Shown: positions 27,907 to 37,922 of the stretch, piece after piece
Layout of the letters: each line of letters starts with the position of its first letter
How positions within the stretch are numbered: position 1 is the stretch's first letter
Assembly: GCF_039538365.1 (NCBI RefSeq)
Contig: NZ_BAABCA010000003.1
Location: 310,001-374,000, forward strand
Length of the DNA stretch: 64,000 nt
Direction: 5' to 3'
From: Postechiella marina
GTDB lineage: Bacteria > Bacteroidota > Bacteroidia > Flavobacteriales > Flavobacteriaceae
Notes under the pieces: generated by a model
Told to the model about the DNA's origin: nothing
Seen by the model: only the letters and a program-made list of their open reading frames with translations
Databases searched by the model: none
Program-made: the position numbers and the translations under genes

Positions 27907-28833
27907 ATGGATTTAGTACAAGAAATAAAACGCCTTAAAAAAGAAAAAAACGCTGTTATTTTAGCACATTACTACCAAGTAGCAGAGATACAAGATATTG
28001 CAGACTATGTTGGAGACAGTCTTGGGTTATCTCAAAAGGCTGCAGAAACAGATGCTGACATGATTGTATTTGCTGGTGTACATTTTATGGCAGAAACTGC
28101 CAAAATTTTAAGTCCAAACAAAACGGTTGTTTTACCAGATTTAAATGCAGGCTGTTCTCTAGCCGATTCTTGTCCGCCAGAATCTTTTGCCGATTTTACT
28201 AGTAAACATCCAGACCACGTTGTAATTACTTATGTAAACTGCTCGGCAGAAATAAAAGCTTTAAGCGATATTGTTTGCACCTCATCTAACGCATTAAAAA
28301 TAGTAGAATCTATTCCTAAAGAAACACCTATTATTTTTGCACCAGATAAAAATTTAGGCGCCTATATTATTAAAGAAACAGGCAGAGACATGTTACTATG
28401 GGATGGTAGCTGTATTGTTCACGAAGCTTTTTCTATAGACAAATTAATAGAATTACATAAAAAGTATCCAGATCATAAAATTATAGCACATCCAGAATCT
28501 GAGGCTCACATCTTAGACACAGCAACCTATATTGGCTCTACTGCTGGAATGATTAATTATGTAAAAGAACACCCAGAACAAAAATTTATTGTAGCTACAG
28601 AAGCTGGTATTTTACACAAAATGCAAGAAGAAGTACCTAATACAGAGTTAGTGCCTGCTCCTGCTAAAGAAGATAACACTTGTGCTTGTAGCGAATGCCA
28701 TTTTATGAAAATGAATACGCTTCAAAAACTACACGATTGTTTACTTAACGAATCGCCACAAATAGATGTTCCAGAAAAAATAAGAAAACGTGCATTATTA
28801 CCTATAGAACGCATGTTAGAACTTTCAAAATAA
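27907..28833 (+). CDS. nadA: Quinolinate synthase
   Basis: NadA condenses iminoaspartate with dihydroxyacetone phosphate to quinolinate in NAD synthesis. The 308-residue protein has the expected length of the shorter form and the cluster cysteines: Cys83 in AGCSLADSCP, Cys169 in DGSCIVHE and a cysteine of CACSEC (259-264), which should bind the single [4Fe-4S] cluster. NNL and HPES segments in the middle, and TEAGILHKM (231-239), are also conserved. It is co-directional with nadB, two bases between stop and start, an operon with probable translational coupling. Confidence 0.95.
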   Translation: MDLVQEIKRLKKEKNAVILAHYYQVAEIQDIADYVGDSLGLSQKAAETDADMIVFAGVHFMAETAKILSPNKTVVLPDLNAGCSLADSCPPESFADFTSKHPDHVVITYVNCSAEIKALSDIVCTSSNALKIVESIPKETPIIFAPDKNLGAYIIKETGRDMLLWDGSCIVHEAFSIDKLIELHKKYPDHKIIAHPESEAHILDTATYIGSTAGMINYVKEHPEQKFIVATEAGILHKMQEEVPNTELVPAPAKEDNTCACSECHFMKMNTLQKLHDCLLNESPQIDVPEKIRKRALLPIERMLELSK

Positions 28834-28835
28834 AA

Positions 28836-30398
28836 ATGATTAACACAAATTATTTAGTTATTGGGTCTGGTATTGCGGGTTTAACTTTTGCTGTAAAAAT
28901 AGCAGAGAAATTCCCGAATAACAAGGTAGTTATTGTAACAAAATCTACCGAAGAAGAATCTAACACTAAATACGCACAAGGCGGAGTCTCTATTGTTTTA
29001 GATAACGACAAAGATTCGTTTAAAAAACATATTGAAGACACTTTAATTGCTGGCGACGGACTTTGCGACGAAGATGTTGTAGAAATGGTTGTTAAAAAAG
29101 GACCAAACCGCTTAAAAGAATTATTGCTTTGGGGTGCTAATTTTGATAAAAATGACGAAGGTAATTTTGATTTAGGGAAAGAAGGCGGACACTCAGAATA
29201 CAGAATTGTACACCATAAAGACATTACAGGCTACGAAATTGAGCGTACTTTATTAGAACAGGTACACAGATTACCAAATATAACACTACTACCTCATCAT
29301 TTCGCCATAGATTTAATAACAGACCACCATATAAAGGAAGTTAAAACAGATAAAAAAATATGTTATGGCGCTTATGTTTTAGATCAAAAATCGAATAACA
29401 TAATTACAATAAAGTCAGACAGCACCTTATTAGCCTCTGGCGGTATTGGTCGTGTTTACGGACATACAACAAACCCTATTGTTGCCACTGGAGATGGTGT
29501 TGCCATGGCGTATAGAGCAAAGACTAGAATATCAGACATGGAGTTTATCCAGTTTCATCCTACTGCTTTGTACGATATTAGGGGCGGACGTTCTTCCTTT
29601 TTAATATCAGAAGCTGTTCGTGGTTTTGGAGCTTATTTGCGCAACGAAAAAGGCTATCGTTTTATGCCAGATTATGATGAACGAGCAGAATTAGCCTCTA
29701 GAGATATTGTATCGCAAAGTATTGATAACGAACTTAAAAAATCTGGCGAAACTCATGTTTTTCTAGATTGTACGCATTTGGACATGACGGGTTTTAAAGC
29801 TCATTTTCCGAACATATACAAGCATTGTTTAGACAACCATATAAATATTGAAACCGATTGGATTCCTGTTGTTCCTGCCTCTCATTATTTATGTGGAGGT
29901 GTTGATGTAGATATAAATGGAAAAACATCTATAGAAAATCTTTTTGCCTGTGGAGAATGTACCAGAACAGGACTGCATGGTGCAAATAGATTAGCATCAA
30001 ACTCTTTATTAGAAGCCATGGTGTATTCGCATCAAATTTTTAAATATTTATGCGAACACCCTATAGAGCCATTGCAATTAAATATTCCTAAGTGGAATGA
30101 TGAAGGTACTGTTATTCCTGACGAGCATATTATTATTCAGCATAATTTAAAAGAACTACAAGCTTTAATGCGTAATTATGTTGGCATTGTTAGAAGTGAT
30201 AAGCGCCTTAAAAATGCTAAAAAACGATTAGACTTAATTTATGAAGAAGTTGAAGAGTTTTACAAAACCTCTAAGATTACAACATCTTTATGCGAATTAC
30301 GAAATATGATAAGTGTTGCATATTTAATAATTACACAATCTATGGCTAGAAAAAAAAACAAAGGAGGCTTTTTTAGTAAGGATAATGTAAAAAAATAA
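28836..30398 (+). CDS. nadB: L-aspartate oxidase
   Basis: NadB oxidises L-aspartate to iminoaspartate with FAD, supplying NadA. The 520-residue protein has the N-terminal GSGIAGL dinucleotide-binding motif (10-16), the KYAQGGVSIV block, HHKDITGYEIERTL, GIGRVYGHTTNP, IQFHPTALY and the C-terminal ACGECTRTGLHGANRLASNS. All are characteristic of the succinate-dehydrogenase/fumarate-reductase flavoprotein fold in its aspartate oxidase branch. Residue 520 is near the E. coli length of 540. The gene is convergent with the HTCS regulator, 17 bases between stops. Together with NadA it forms the de novo quinolinate pathway; nadC is not in the window. Confidence 0.95.
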   Translation: MINTNYLVIGSGIAGLTFAVKIAEKFPNNKVVIVTKSTEEESNTKYAQGGVSIVLDNDKDSFKKHIEDTLIAGDGLCDEDVVEMVVKKGPNRLKELLLWGANFDKNDEGNFDLGKEGGHSEYRIVHHKDITGYEIERTLLEQVHRLPNITLLPHHFAIDLITDHHIKEVKTDKKICYGAYVLDQKSNNIITIKSDSTLLASGGIGRVYGHTTNPIVATGDGVAMAYRAKTRISDMEFIQFHPTALYDIRGGRSSFLISEAVRGFGAYLRNEKGYRFMPDYDERAELASRDIVSQSIDNELKKSGETHVFLDCTHLDMTGFKAHFPNIYKHCLDNHINIETDWIPVVPASHYLCGGVDVDINGKTSIENLFACGECTRTGLHGANRLASNSLLEAMVYSHQIFKYLCEHPIEPLQLNIPKWNDEGTVIPDEHIIIQHNLKELQALMRNYVGIVRSDKRLKNAKKRLDLIYEEVEEFYKTSKITTSLCELRNMISVAYLIITQSMARKKNKGGFFSKDNVKK

Positions 30399-30415
30399 AA
30401 GATTATATTGCCTTT

Positions 30416-33400
30416 TTATTCTTTAGGGCTCGATTTTCTATAATCAGTAGGTACTTTTCCATATAATTTCTTAAAACATTTAGCAAAATATGAAGGTGTA
30501 TTAAAACCAGAAAGATACATAACTTCTTTTATAGAAAGGTCTGTGGTTTCTAGCAATTGCTTGGCACGCTCCAGCCTAAAACGTCGTATAAATTCCCCTA
30601 AAGAAAGCCCTGTTAGCTCTTTAAATTTTGGGTAAATGGCACTTCTACTTATAGACATTTCTTGCACTAAATTATCTACATTAAATTCTGTATCCATAAT
30701 ATTAGCTTCAAGTAGTTTTAAGGCCTTGTTTAAAAACTCTTCGTCTGGAGAAGCTATGTAAATTTCTTTTGGATTAAAACTTATTTTTTTCTGAATGTGT
30801 TTTCTTAAATTGATGCGATACTCAACTATGTTCGATATCTTTAGTTTTAAATATTCAAGGTCAAATGGCTTAACAATATAATCATCTGCTCCTGTTTTAA
30901 TACCATCTATAAGGTTGTTTTCGCCTGCTTTTGCGGTTAAGAAAATAACAGGAATATGGTTTAAAGCGTTATTTTGCTTAATATTATTTACAAACTCGAT
31001 ACCTCCCATTACTGGCATCATAATATCGCTTATTATAATTGTAGGCGCCTTTTCTTCAACCATTTTTAAACCTACTGCTCCATTTTCTGCTTCAATAATA
31101 TTATAATCTCTTTGTAAACCGCTTCGTATATATGTACGCATATCTAAATTGTCTTCAACTATAAGAATATCTATTTCTGAGTTTTTGGACTGTTTATTAT
31201 CTAGGGCTGAGGCTTCTTCTATTATTTTTTGAGACTTCTCTAATATATCTGGAAGTAAATCTCCTTTGGCAAAAGATTGAGATTCTATAATTTTATCAGA
31301 TTTGTAATAATCAAAATCTTTAGGAATAGTAATAACAAAATTAGTACCTTTATCGTTACTCTCTGCATAAATAGAACCATGATGAAGCTGCACAAGGCTT
31401 TGTGTTAATGCCAAACCAATACCCATACTATAGCTATTTCTGTTCTCTGCAGAATCGTCGTTAAAAAATCTATCAAATATTTTATCTAAACTTTTAGGCG
31501 ATATTCCAGAGCCATTATCTTTTACAATAATTTTTAAGCAACTTGCTAGTTTGCCATCTATAACTGCATCTATATTTTTAACTACAATATCTATTTTACC
31601 ATTATCTGGAGTAAATTTAAAGGCATTAGATATTAAATTGTTTAAAACTTTCTCGATAGCATCTTGACTAAACCAAGTAATTAACTCTGCCTCTTCAAAA
31701 TGTAATTTTAAGCTTATATTTCTGTTATTTGCAATAAACTCGAAAGATTCGATAATTTCATGTATAAATTCAATTATATCTTGATAATTAACTTTAAGTA
31801 CCATCTTTTTTTTATCAATTTTTTGAAAATCTAAAAGCTGATTTACAAGTCTTAATAATAACGAAGAATTCTTTTGCATAATTCTATACTGAATCAAGCG
31901 CTCACTATCATCTAGTACATCATTATTTTTTTCTAAATACTGCAAAGGCCCATTAATTAAAGAAATAGGAGTTCTAAATTCATGAGATACATTTGTAAAA
32001 AAATGCATTTTCATATCATTTAACTCTTTATTTTTCTCTGTAGTTAAATTATCCATTAATAAAATATGCTTTTCTTTTGTTTTTATAATGGTGTATTTAC
32101 CCAGTAGATAAAGAGCCATTAAGACAAGCAAACAATATATTATATATGCTAATGGTGTTTTCCAAAAAGGGCTAGACACTATTATTTTTAAAGTGGTTAC
32201 GTCTTTACCCCAAACACCATCATTATTAGAACCTTTAACTTCGAAGATATATGTTCCTGGCTCTATATTTGTGTAGGTTGCTATTCTATTTATAGCATTT
32301 GTTTTAACCCAGGTATTATTAAAACCTTTTAACCTATATGCATATTGATTTTTTGCTGGTGATGAAAAATGCAACCCTGAAAACTGAAACGAAAAATTAT
32401 TTTGAAAATATTTTAGTTTAAGTGTATCTAAAAAAGATATATGTTGCTTTAAAACAACAACACCATCGTGCTCTTCGTTTGTATTAACTATTTTATTTTG
32501 CAAATAAAAGTTATCTAAAACCACTTTAGGTGTAAATAAATTATCGGTAATTAATTCTGGATTAAAAACATTAAACCCATTTACGCCTCCAAATATCATA
32601 TCGCCATTATCGAGTTTTAAACTAGATAATTCTTGAAACTCATTAGCTTGTAATCCATCATTTTTATTGTAGTTTTTAAATGTTTTTGTAGATGGATTAA
32701 ATTTAGAAATACCATTATTAGTAGAAATCCAGAGGTTTTGGTTTACATCTTCTTCTATAGATTTAATAGCATTATTTACCAAATCTTGATCTTCGCTATA
32801 TTTCTCAAAGTATTCTTTTCCAGAAACACTGTCTTGTATATACTTATTTAACCCACCACCTAAAGTACCAATCCAAAGTTCTTTTTTAGAACTTTCAAAA
32901 ATTGGAAGGATATAATTATGGCTTAGACTTAAACTATCTTCTGGGTTATTTTTATAAGTTTTAAACTCTAAATTATCTAATTGCACTTGGTTTGCAGCTA
33001 TTTTGTTTAACCCCTTACTGGTTCCTATCCATATATTTCCCTTAGAGTCTTCAAATACATTACGAACAATATTACTAGCCAACCCATCATTCAAATCAAA
33101 ATGAACAAGCTTTTTAGAATTTGCATTTTCTTTTCTAAATAGACCTTTATTATATGTTCCGTACCAAACCTGACCATGACTATCTTTAAAAATTTTATAG
33201 ATATAAGAGTCTATGTTTAATAAACTCTTTATTGGTTTAATATCTCGAGGGTTTGTAATATCTATTTCGCAAACACCCATGGCAAACGAGCTACCTATTT
33301 GAAGTATTTTTTTTCCAGAAATATTTAATTCGCATATAGAGACCGCATTGTTTATTTCTTGTATCTTTTTAAAATTAGAATAATTACCTCTGTTTTTTCT

Positions 33401-34555
33401 TTTTGTTAAAACGCTAAGACCTCCGCCTTGAGTGCCTACCCACAAAGCATCATTACTATCTTTAAAAATTAACTTTACAACATTATTATTTATATCACCA
33501 AAATTTAAAGTTGTGTTGTAATGTTTAAACTTTTTTCTATTAGAATTTAACTTATTAATACCGCCACCAAGTGTACCAACCCATACTATTCCTGTTTTAT
33601 CTATTAGCAAAGACCTAATAAAATTAGAACTTAAACTATGTAGGTTCTTCATATCGCTTTGGTAGTTTTTAATCAATTTTAGCTCTTTATTTTTTGTTAG
33701 CTTGTATTCGTCTATACCTTTATTAGTTGCAGACCAAATGTGCCCTACTGTGTCTGAAGTAATAAATTTAGAAGCATTTTTGTTTAGTCTTAATTTATTA
33801 AAAGGAGTTAATGGATCTTGATAGTTTTCAAAGAGAAAAATTCCAAAAGAAGTAGCAACAAATAAATTATTATTAACATAGTGCAAATTTCGAATAGGCA
33901 CACTTTCCATTTCGAACAAGTCTATTTTGTATACTTTTTCATTATTTTCTTTAGCTAGATATAAACCAGACTCACTACCTATTAATATGTTTCCTTTCTT
34001 ATCCTCAAAAACAGTATTTATTATATTTGTTCTCAAAGAGATTTTTAACACGTTTTCAAAATAAAGCTTGTTAAGGTTCGAAACATTATAACCTACATCT
34101 ATACCATCTGCTGTTATTATCCAGACTCTATCTTTACTATCAAAATAAAGATTAGTTATAAAATCATTTGAAATTTTAAGTTTGCTAGTTTGTGCATTTA
34201 TTCTTGTAAAATTTTCGTTTTTTCTATTGTAAATATTAATTCCAGACCCAGTTGTTCCTACCCATAAATTCCCAAATTTATCCTCGTTAATACAACTTAT
34301 TAAATTACTACTAATAGAATTTAAATTAGACGGATTGGGTTTATATATTTTAAAATCATACCCATTATATTTATTTAACCCATCATTTGTTCCTGCCCAT
34401 ATGTACCCTAAATGATCTTGATAAAGAGCTAAAACATCATTTTGAGACAAACCCGAATCGCTAGATATATGTTCAAAGAAAACATCTATTTGGCAATGCG
34501 CAAATTGACAAAATAATGCTGAAAACAATAGGTATAAAGTACTTTTAAAATTCAT
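30416..34555 (-). CDS. Hybrid two-component system sensor/regulator (HTCS)
   Basis: The 1379-residue protein is a one-polypeptide sensor and transcription factor of the Bacteroidota polysaccharide-locus type. In order: signal peptide ending AHCQ (about 22); two-component propeller repeats across about 25-690 (repeating the GNLWVGT/GIWVGT motif); a Y_Y_Y domain (about 705-775; YAYRLKGFNNTW); one membrane helix (about 800-820); HisKA with His858 in VSHEFRTP; HATPase (about 960-1080); a REC domain with Asp1177 in ISDIMMPVMGG; and a C-terminal AraC-type DNA-binding domain (about 1275-1375). The ligand is sensed in the periplasm. It is divergent from susC-susD, which it most likely controls. All key phospho-residues are present. 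Confidence 0.95.
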   Translation of the reverse strand: MNFKSTLYLLFSALFCQFAHCQIDVFFEHISSDSGLSQNDVLALYQDHLGYIWAGTNDGLNKYNGYDFKIYKPNPSNLNSISSNLISCINEDKFGNLWVGTTGSGINIYNRKNENFTRINAQTSKLKISNDFITNLYFDSKDRVWIITADGIDVGYNVSNLNKLYFENVLKISLRTNIINTVFEDKKGNILIGSESGLYLAKENNEKVYKIDLFEMESVPIRNLHYVNNNLFVATSFGIFLFENYQDPLTPFNKLRLNKNASKFITSDTVGHIWSATNKGIDEYKLTKNKELKLIKNYQSDMKNLHSLSSNFIRSLLIDKTGIVWVGTLGGGINKLNSNRKKFKHYNTTLNFGDINNNVVKLIFKDSNDALWVGTQGGGLSVLTKRKNRGNYSNFKKIQEINNAVSICELNISGKKILQIGSSFAMGVCEIDITNPRDIKPIKSLLNIDSYIYKIFKDSHGQVWYGTYNKGLFRKENANSKKLVHFDLNDGLASNIVRNVFEDSKGNIWIGTSKGLNKIAANQVQLDNLEFKTYKNNPEDSLSLSHNYILPIFESSKKELWIGTLGGGLNKYIQDSVSGKEYFEKYSEDQDLVNNAIKSIEEDVNQNLWISTNNGISKFNPSTKTFKNYNKNDGLQANEFQELSSLKLDNGDMIFGGVNGFNVFNPELITDNLFTPKVVLDNFYLQNKIVNTNEEHDGVVVLKQHISFLDTLKLKYFQNNFSFQFSGLHFSSPAKNQYAYRLKGFNNTWVKTNAINRIATYTNIEPGTYIFEVKGSNNDGVWGKDVTTLKIIVSSPFWKTPLAYIIYCLLVLMALYLLGKYTIIKTKEKHILLMDNLTTEKNKELNDMKMHFFTNVSHEFRTPISLINGPLQYLEKNNDVLDDSERLIQYRIMQKNSSLLLRLVNQLLDFQKIDKKKMVLKVNYQDIIEFIHEIIESFEFIANNRNISLKLHFEEAELITWFSQDAIEKVLNNLISNAFKFTPDNGKIDIVVKNIDAVIDGKLASCLKIIVKDNGSGISPKSLDKIFDRFFNDDSAENRNSYSMGIGLALTQSLVQLHHGSIYAESNDKGTNFVITIPKDFDYYKSDKIIESQSFAKGDLLPDILEKSQKIIEEASALDNKQSKNSEIDILIVEDNLDMRTYIRSGLQRDYNIIEAENGAVGLKMVEEKAPTIIISDIMMPVMGGIEFVNNIKQNNALNHIPVIFLTAKAGENNLIDGIKTGADDYIVKPFDLEYLKLKISNIVEYRINLRKHIQKKISFNPKEIYIASPDEEFLNKALKLLEANIMDTEFNVDNLVQEMSISRSAIYPKFKELTGLSLGEFIRRFRLERAKQLLETTDLSIKEVMYLSGFNTPSYFAKCFKKLYGKVPTDYRKSSPKE

Positions 34556-34768
34556 TTTACACTAGTTAACATGTTTTACAATATTCTTACTTAGTAAGAA
34601 TTTTATTGCCACAATATTATAAATAAATCAAATTTTAAGCAGTAATGGTAATTAAATCGCAAATATTTTTGGCTCAAGGACAATTGTGTTATGGTTTTGG
34701 ACAGAATTTCTGTTAGTAGGTATACGTCAAATCTAACTTTACATTTCTAAACTATTAACTAAATTATT

Positions 34769-37700
34769 ATGATTAAAAAATTAAAGGTAAAAAAGAGAAA
34801 GTTATACTTCCTTTTTGTTACAATTTTAACATTTTTGTCAACTACTCTAAGTTATGGTCAAAACCAGATCATTTCAGGAAAAGTTACAGAAGAAGGAGGC
34901 GTGCCTTTAGCAGGTGCTAGTATTATTGTAAAAGGCACTTCTAGAGGAGTAATATCAGATTTTGATGGAAAATTTGATATTAAAGCAAAAAAAGGAGAAA
35001 TTCTTCAAATTAGCTACTTAGGATTTATTGGTAAAAGCGTTACCATAGCAGACAACATTACGCTAAACATAACTCTAGAAGAAGACCGTGCTGCTTTAGA
35101 AGAAATTGTTGTTGTTGGTTATGGTACTCAAAAGAAAAAGGAAGTTACTGGAGCTGTTACTAAAATAGATTCAGAAAAAATTCTACAAACCTCAACTCCA
35201 GATTTATCTACCGCATTACAAGGTCAAGTGGCAGGTGTAAATATTCAAGCTGCAAATGGTAGCCCAGGAGAATCTGCAAACATACAAATAAGAGGTTTAG
35301 GCTCTTTAAGCGAAGACGCTCTTGGTCCTTTATATGTGGTAGATGGTATTCCTTTTGAAGACAACCCTAACATTTCGCCAGAACAAATAGAAAGTATAGA
35401 TATTCTTAAAGATGGTGCCTCTGCTTCTATTTACGGTGTAAGAGCCTCTAATGGTGTTATTTTAATAACCACAAAAAAGGGAGAAATTGGCAAAACTGTA
35501 GTACGTCTTAACAGTTATGTTGGTATTCAAAATATAACATCTGGAGTTGATAGGTTAAACACTCTAGAAACATTTTATCAAATAAACAGAAGAGACGATG
35601 ATAATGCTTCTGGTAGTAGCCCGCTATTTAGCAACCGTAGAGCATTTAATAATGATAGTGATTTTGTAGAAGACATTACAAATGATAATGCAATTATTCA
35701 AAACTACGCCTTAAATATTTCTGGCGGTGTAAAAAACCTCACTTTAAACTTTAACACTAACTATTTTAATCAAGAAGGTGTTATTATATTTTCTGGTTTC
35801 GAAAGACTAACAAACAGACTAACTGCAAGTTTTAATAAAGGTAAATTTAAAGCATTTGCCAGTGTTAATATGTCTAACGAAGAACGAGAACGAGCTCCAG
35901 GAAACAGTTACAGAAGAGCTTTAAGTGCTGCTGCTTACTCTAGGCCAATTAGCGAAATACTAGGCAATTTAGAAGTTGTTGATAACGATGATGATAACGA
36001 CAACTCGGTTAGCGGTTTTGTAAGAGACTATTTAAACAAGGATGTTCAAGAAACATCTAAAACCAACGTTGCCTTAAGATTAGAGTACGAACTTTTAAAA
36101 GATTTTAACTTTAAAGTTAACCTAGGAAACAATAAATCTAATTCGTTTAGAAAACGATTCGAACCTCAGTATTTAAATTTTCAAGGAGATGATAACAATG
36201 TGCTTAACGTACAAGGTTCTAGGCTTAATGCAGAATTACAAGAAGACAATACAAGAACCGACAGAAGAAGTATAGAAAACATATTAGCTTATAATAAAAC
36301 GTTTGGCAAACATAAAATAGGATTATTGGGTGTAGTATCTTACGAAGATTACGAAACCATAAGAAACAGAGTTAATGGTTTATTTCCTTTTGATGCACCT
36401 AATAACAATGTACAAGTTTTAGCAGGAGCAACAGAAACATTTGCTACGGGAGATATTTTAGAAAGAAGCTTAACAGGAAAACTATTTAGATTACAATATG
36501 GTTTTGATGGCAAATATTTGTTTTCTGGTAGCATAAGAAGAGATGGCTCTTCTAAATTCTCTGAAAAAAATAGGTTTGGTACTTTCTTTGGCTTATCAAC
36601 AGGATGGAACATACACGAAGAAAATTTTATGCAAGACATAAATCATGTTATTAATAACTTTAAACTAAGAGTAAGTTATGCCGAATTAGGAAACCAAAGC
36701 ATACCAGATTATCGCTTTGCTCCAATAGTAGAGTCGGGTATTAATTATCCTTTTCAAAACTTAAGCGGACAAGAAGTTGTAAACACAGGTTTTATTTCTA
36801 GAAGATTAGCCAACGAAGATTTAAAATGGGAAACAACAATTTCTAAAAACATTGGTGTAGATCTTAGCTTTTTAAAAAATAAGTTAACGCTTACCATGGA
36901 TGTATACGAAAACGATAAAGAAGACATGCTACTTAACTTATTACTACCTGGTTCTGCTGGTTATAGCCAAACTAGAGCTATTAACACCTTTGGTGTGGTA
37001 TCGGTTAATGCAGGAGACATGACCAATTCTGGTGTAGAGTTTAGCGCATCATACAAAGACAGAACAGCTGGTGGTTTAAAATATTCTTTTACCTATAACT
37101 ATACTAAAAACGTTAACAAAGTAACAGACCTTAATGGTATTGACCGTGGTTTTGGAGGTGGTAATCTTTTTGGAGATTCAACAACTTTTTATGCTGTAGG
37201 ACATGAGGCTGGTGCTTTTTTTCTTTTAAAAAACCAAGGTGTTATTAAAACAGATGAGCAATTAGAAAACTACAGAGCAACTTTAGACCCAGGAGAAGCC
37301 CTTAAATTTAATAAAGGAGATTTAATGTTTCAAGATCAATTAACGGTAGATACTAATGGAGATGGCATAGCAGATGCAGGCGATGGCTTTATTAATGACG
37401 ACGACACCGTATATAGTGGGTCTGGTCAACCAGAATTTGAAATTGGATTCAATACAAATTTACAGTATAAAGGATTTGATTTATCTGCCTTAACCTATTT
37501 TGCTTACGGTTTAGAAGTCTACAATGGCTCTAAATTAAATGCATATCGAGGTAGAAGACATAAAGATTTACTTTATATGTGGACAGAGCAAAACCCGACA
37601 TCTGATATTCCTGCAGAAAGAGGTACAAATAGCGAAAATGTTAGAGCTAGAAGTGATTATTTTTTAGAAGATGGCACTTATTTAAGAATTAGAACTTTAA

Positions 37701-37912
37701 CATTAGGTTATAACTTTCCTAGAAAGAAAATACAAAACATAGGCTTAGATAGGGCTAGGGTTTATTTAACTTCTGTTAACCCTTTTACATTTACAGATTA
37801 TGATGGATTCGACCCTGAAGTTGGAGGTAACGGATTATCTACAAGAGGGGTTGATAATGGAAACTACCCTGTTGCAAGACAGTTTTCTGTTGGCCTTCAA
37901 GTTAACTTTTAA
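34769..37912 (+). CDS. SusC-like TonB-dependent outer-membrane transporter
   Basis: The 1047-residue protein has a signal peptide ending SYGQ, an N-terminal carboxypeptidase-like domain (about 32-110; ISGKVTEEGGVPLAGASI), the SusC signature VVVGYGTQKKKEVTGAV at about 114-130, plug motifs (STALQGQVAGVNI, IQIRGLGSL, PLYVVDGIP) and a barrel ending QFSVGLQVNF. With SusD it forms a TonB-driven pedal-bin importer for oligosaccharides or, less often, peptides. It is the first gene of a three-gene unit: susD begins ten bases after its stop. The divergent HTCS and the 213-base gap between them suggest ligand-inducible expression. The substrate is not visible because no enzyme gene is linked. Confidence 0.93.
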   Translation: MIKKLKVKKRKLYFLFVTILTFLSTTLSYGQNQIISGKVTEEGGVPLAGASIIVKGTSRGVISDFDGKFDIKAKKGEILQISYLGFIGKSVTIADNITLNITLEEDRAALEEIVVVGYGTQKKKEVTGAVTKIDSEKILQTSTPDLSTALQGQVAGVNIQAANGSPGESANIQIRGLGSLSEDALGPLYVVDGIPFEDNPNISPEQIESIDILKDGASASIYGVRASNGVILITTKKGEIGKTVVRLNSYVGIQNITSGVDRLNTLETFYQINRRDDDNASGSSPLFSNRRAFNNDSDFVEDITNDNAIIQNYALNISGGVKNLTLNFNTNYFNQEGVIIFSGFERLTNRLTASFNKGKFKAFASVNMSNEERERAPGNSYRRALSAAAYSRPISEILGNLEVVDNDDDNDNSVSGFVRDYLNKDVQETSKTNVALRLEYELLKDFNFKVNLGNNKSNSFRKRFEPQYLNFQGDDNNVLNVQGSRLNAELQEDNTRTDRRSIENILAYNKTFGKHKIGLLGVVSYEDYETIRNRVNGLFPFDAPNNNVQVLAGATETFATGDILERSLTGKLFRLQYGFDGKYLFSGSIRRDGSSKFSEKNRFGTFFGLSTGWNIHEENFMQDINHVINNFKLRVSYAELGNQSIPDYRFAPIVESGINYPFQNLSGQEVVNTGFISRRLANEDLKWETTISKNIGVDLSFLKNKLTLTMDVYENDKEDMLLNLLLPGSAGYSQTRAINTFGVVSVNAGDMTNSGVEFSASYKDRTAGGLKYSFTYNYTKNVNKVTDLNGIDRGFGGGNLFGDSTTFYAVGHEAGAFFLLKNQGVIKTDEQLENYRATLDPGEALKFNKGDLMFQDQLTVDTNGDGIADAGDGFINDDDTVYSGSGQPEFEIGFNTNLQYKGFDLSALTYFAYGLEVYNGSKLNAYRGRRHKDLLYMWTEQNPTSDIPAERGTNSENVRARSDYFLEDGTYLRIRTLTLGYNFPRKKIQNIGLDRARVYLTSVNPFTFTDYDGFDPEVGGNGLSTRGVDNGNYPVARQFSVGLQVNF

Positions 37913-37922
37913 AAAAAGAATT

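Noticed and set aside
37800..37922. 41-codon extension of SusD into susC
   Set aside because: It overlaps the end of susC and lacks the lipoprotein signal, which begins at 37923.
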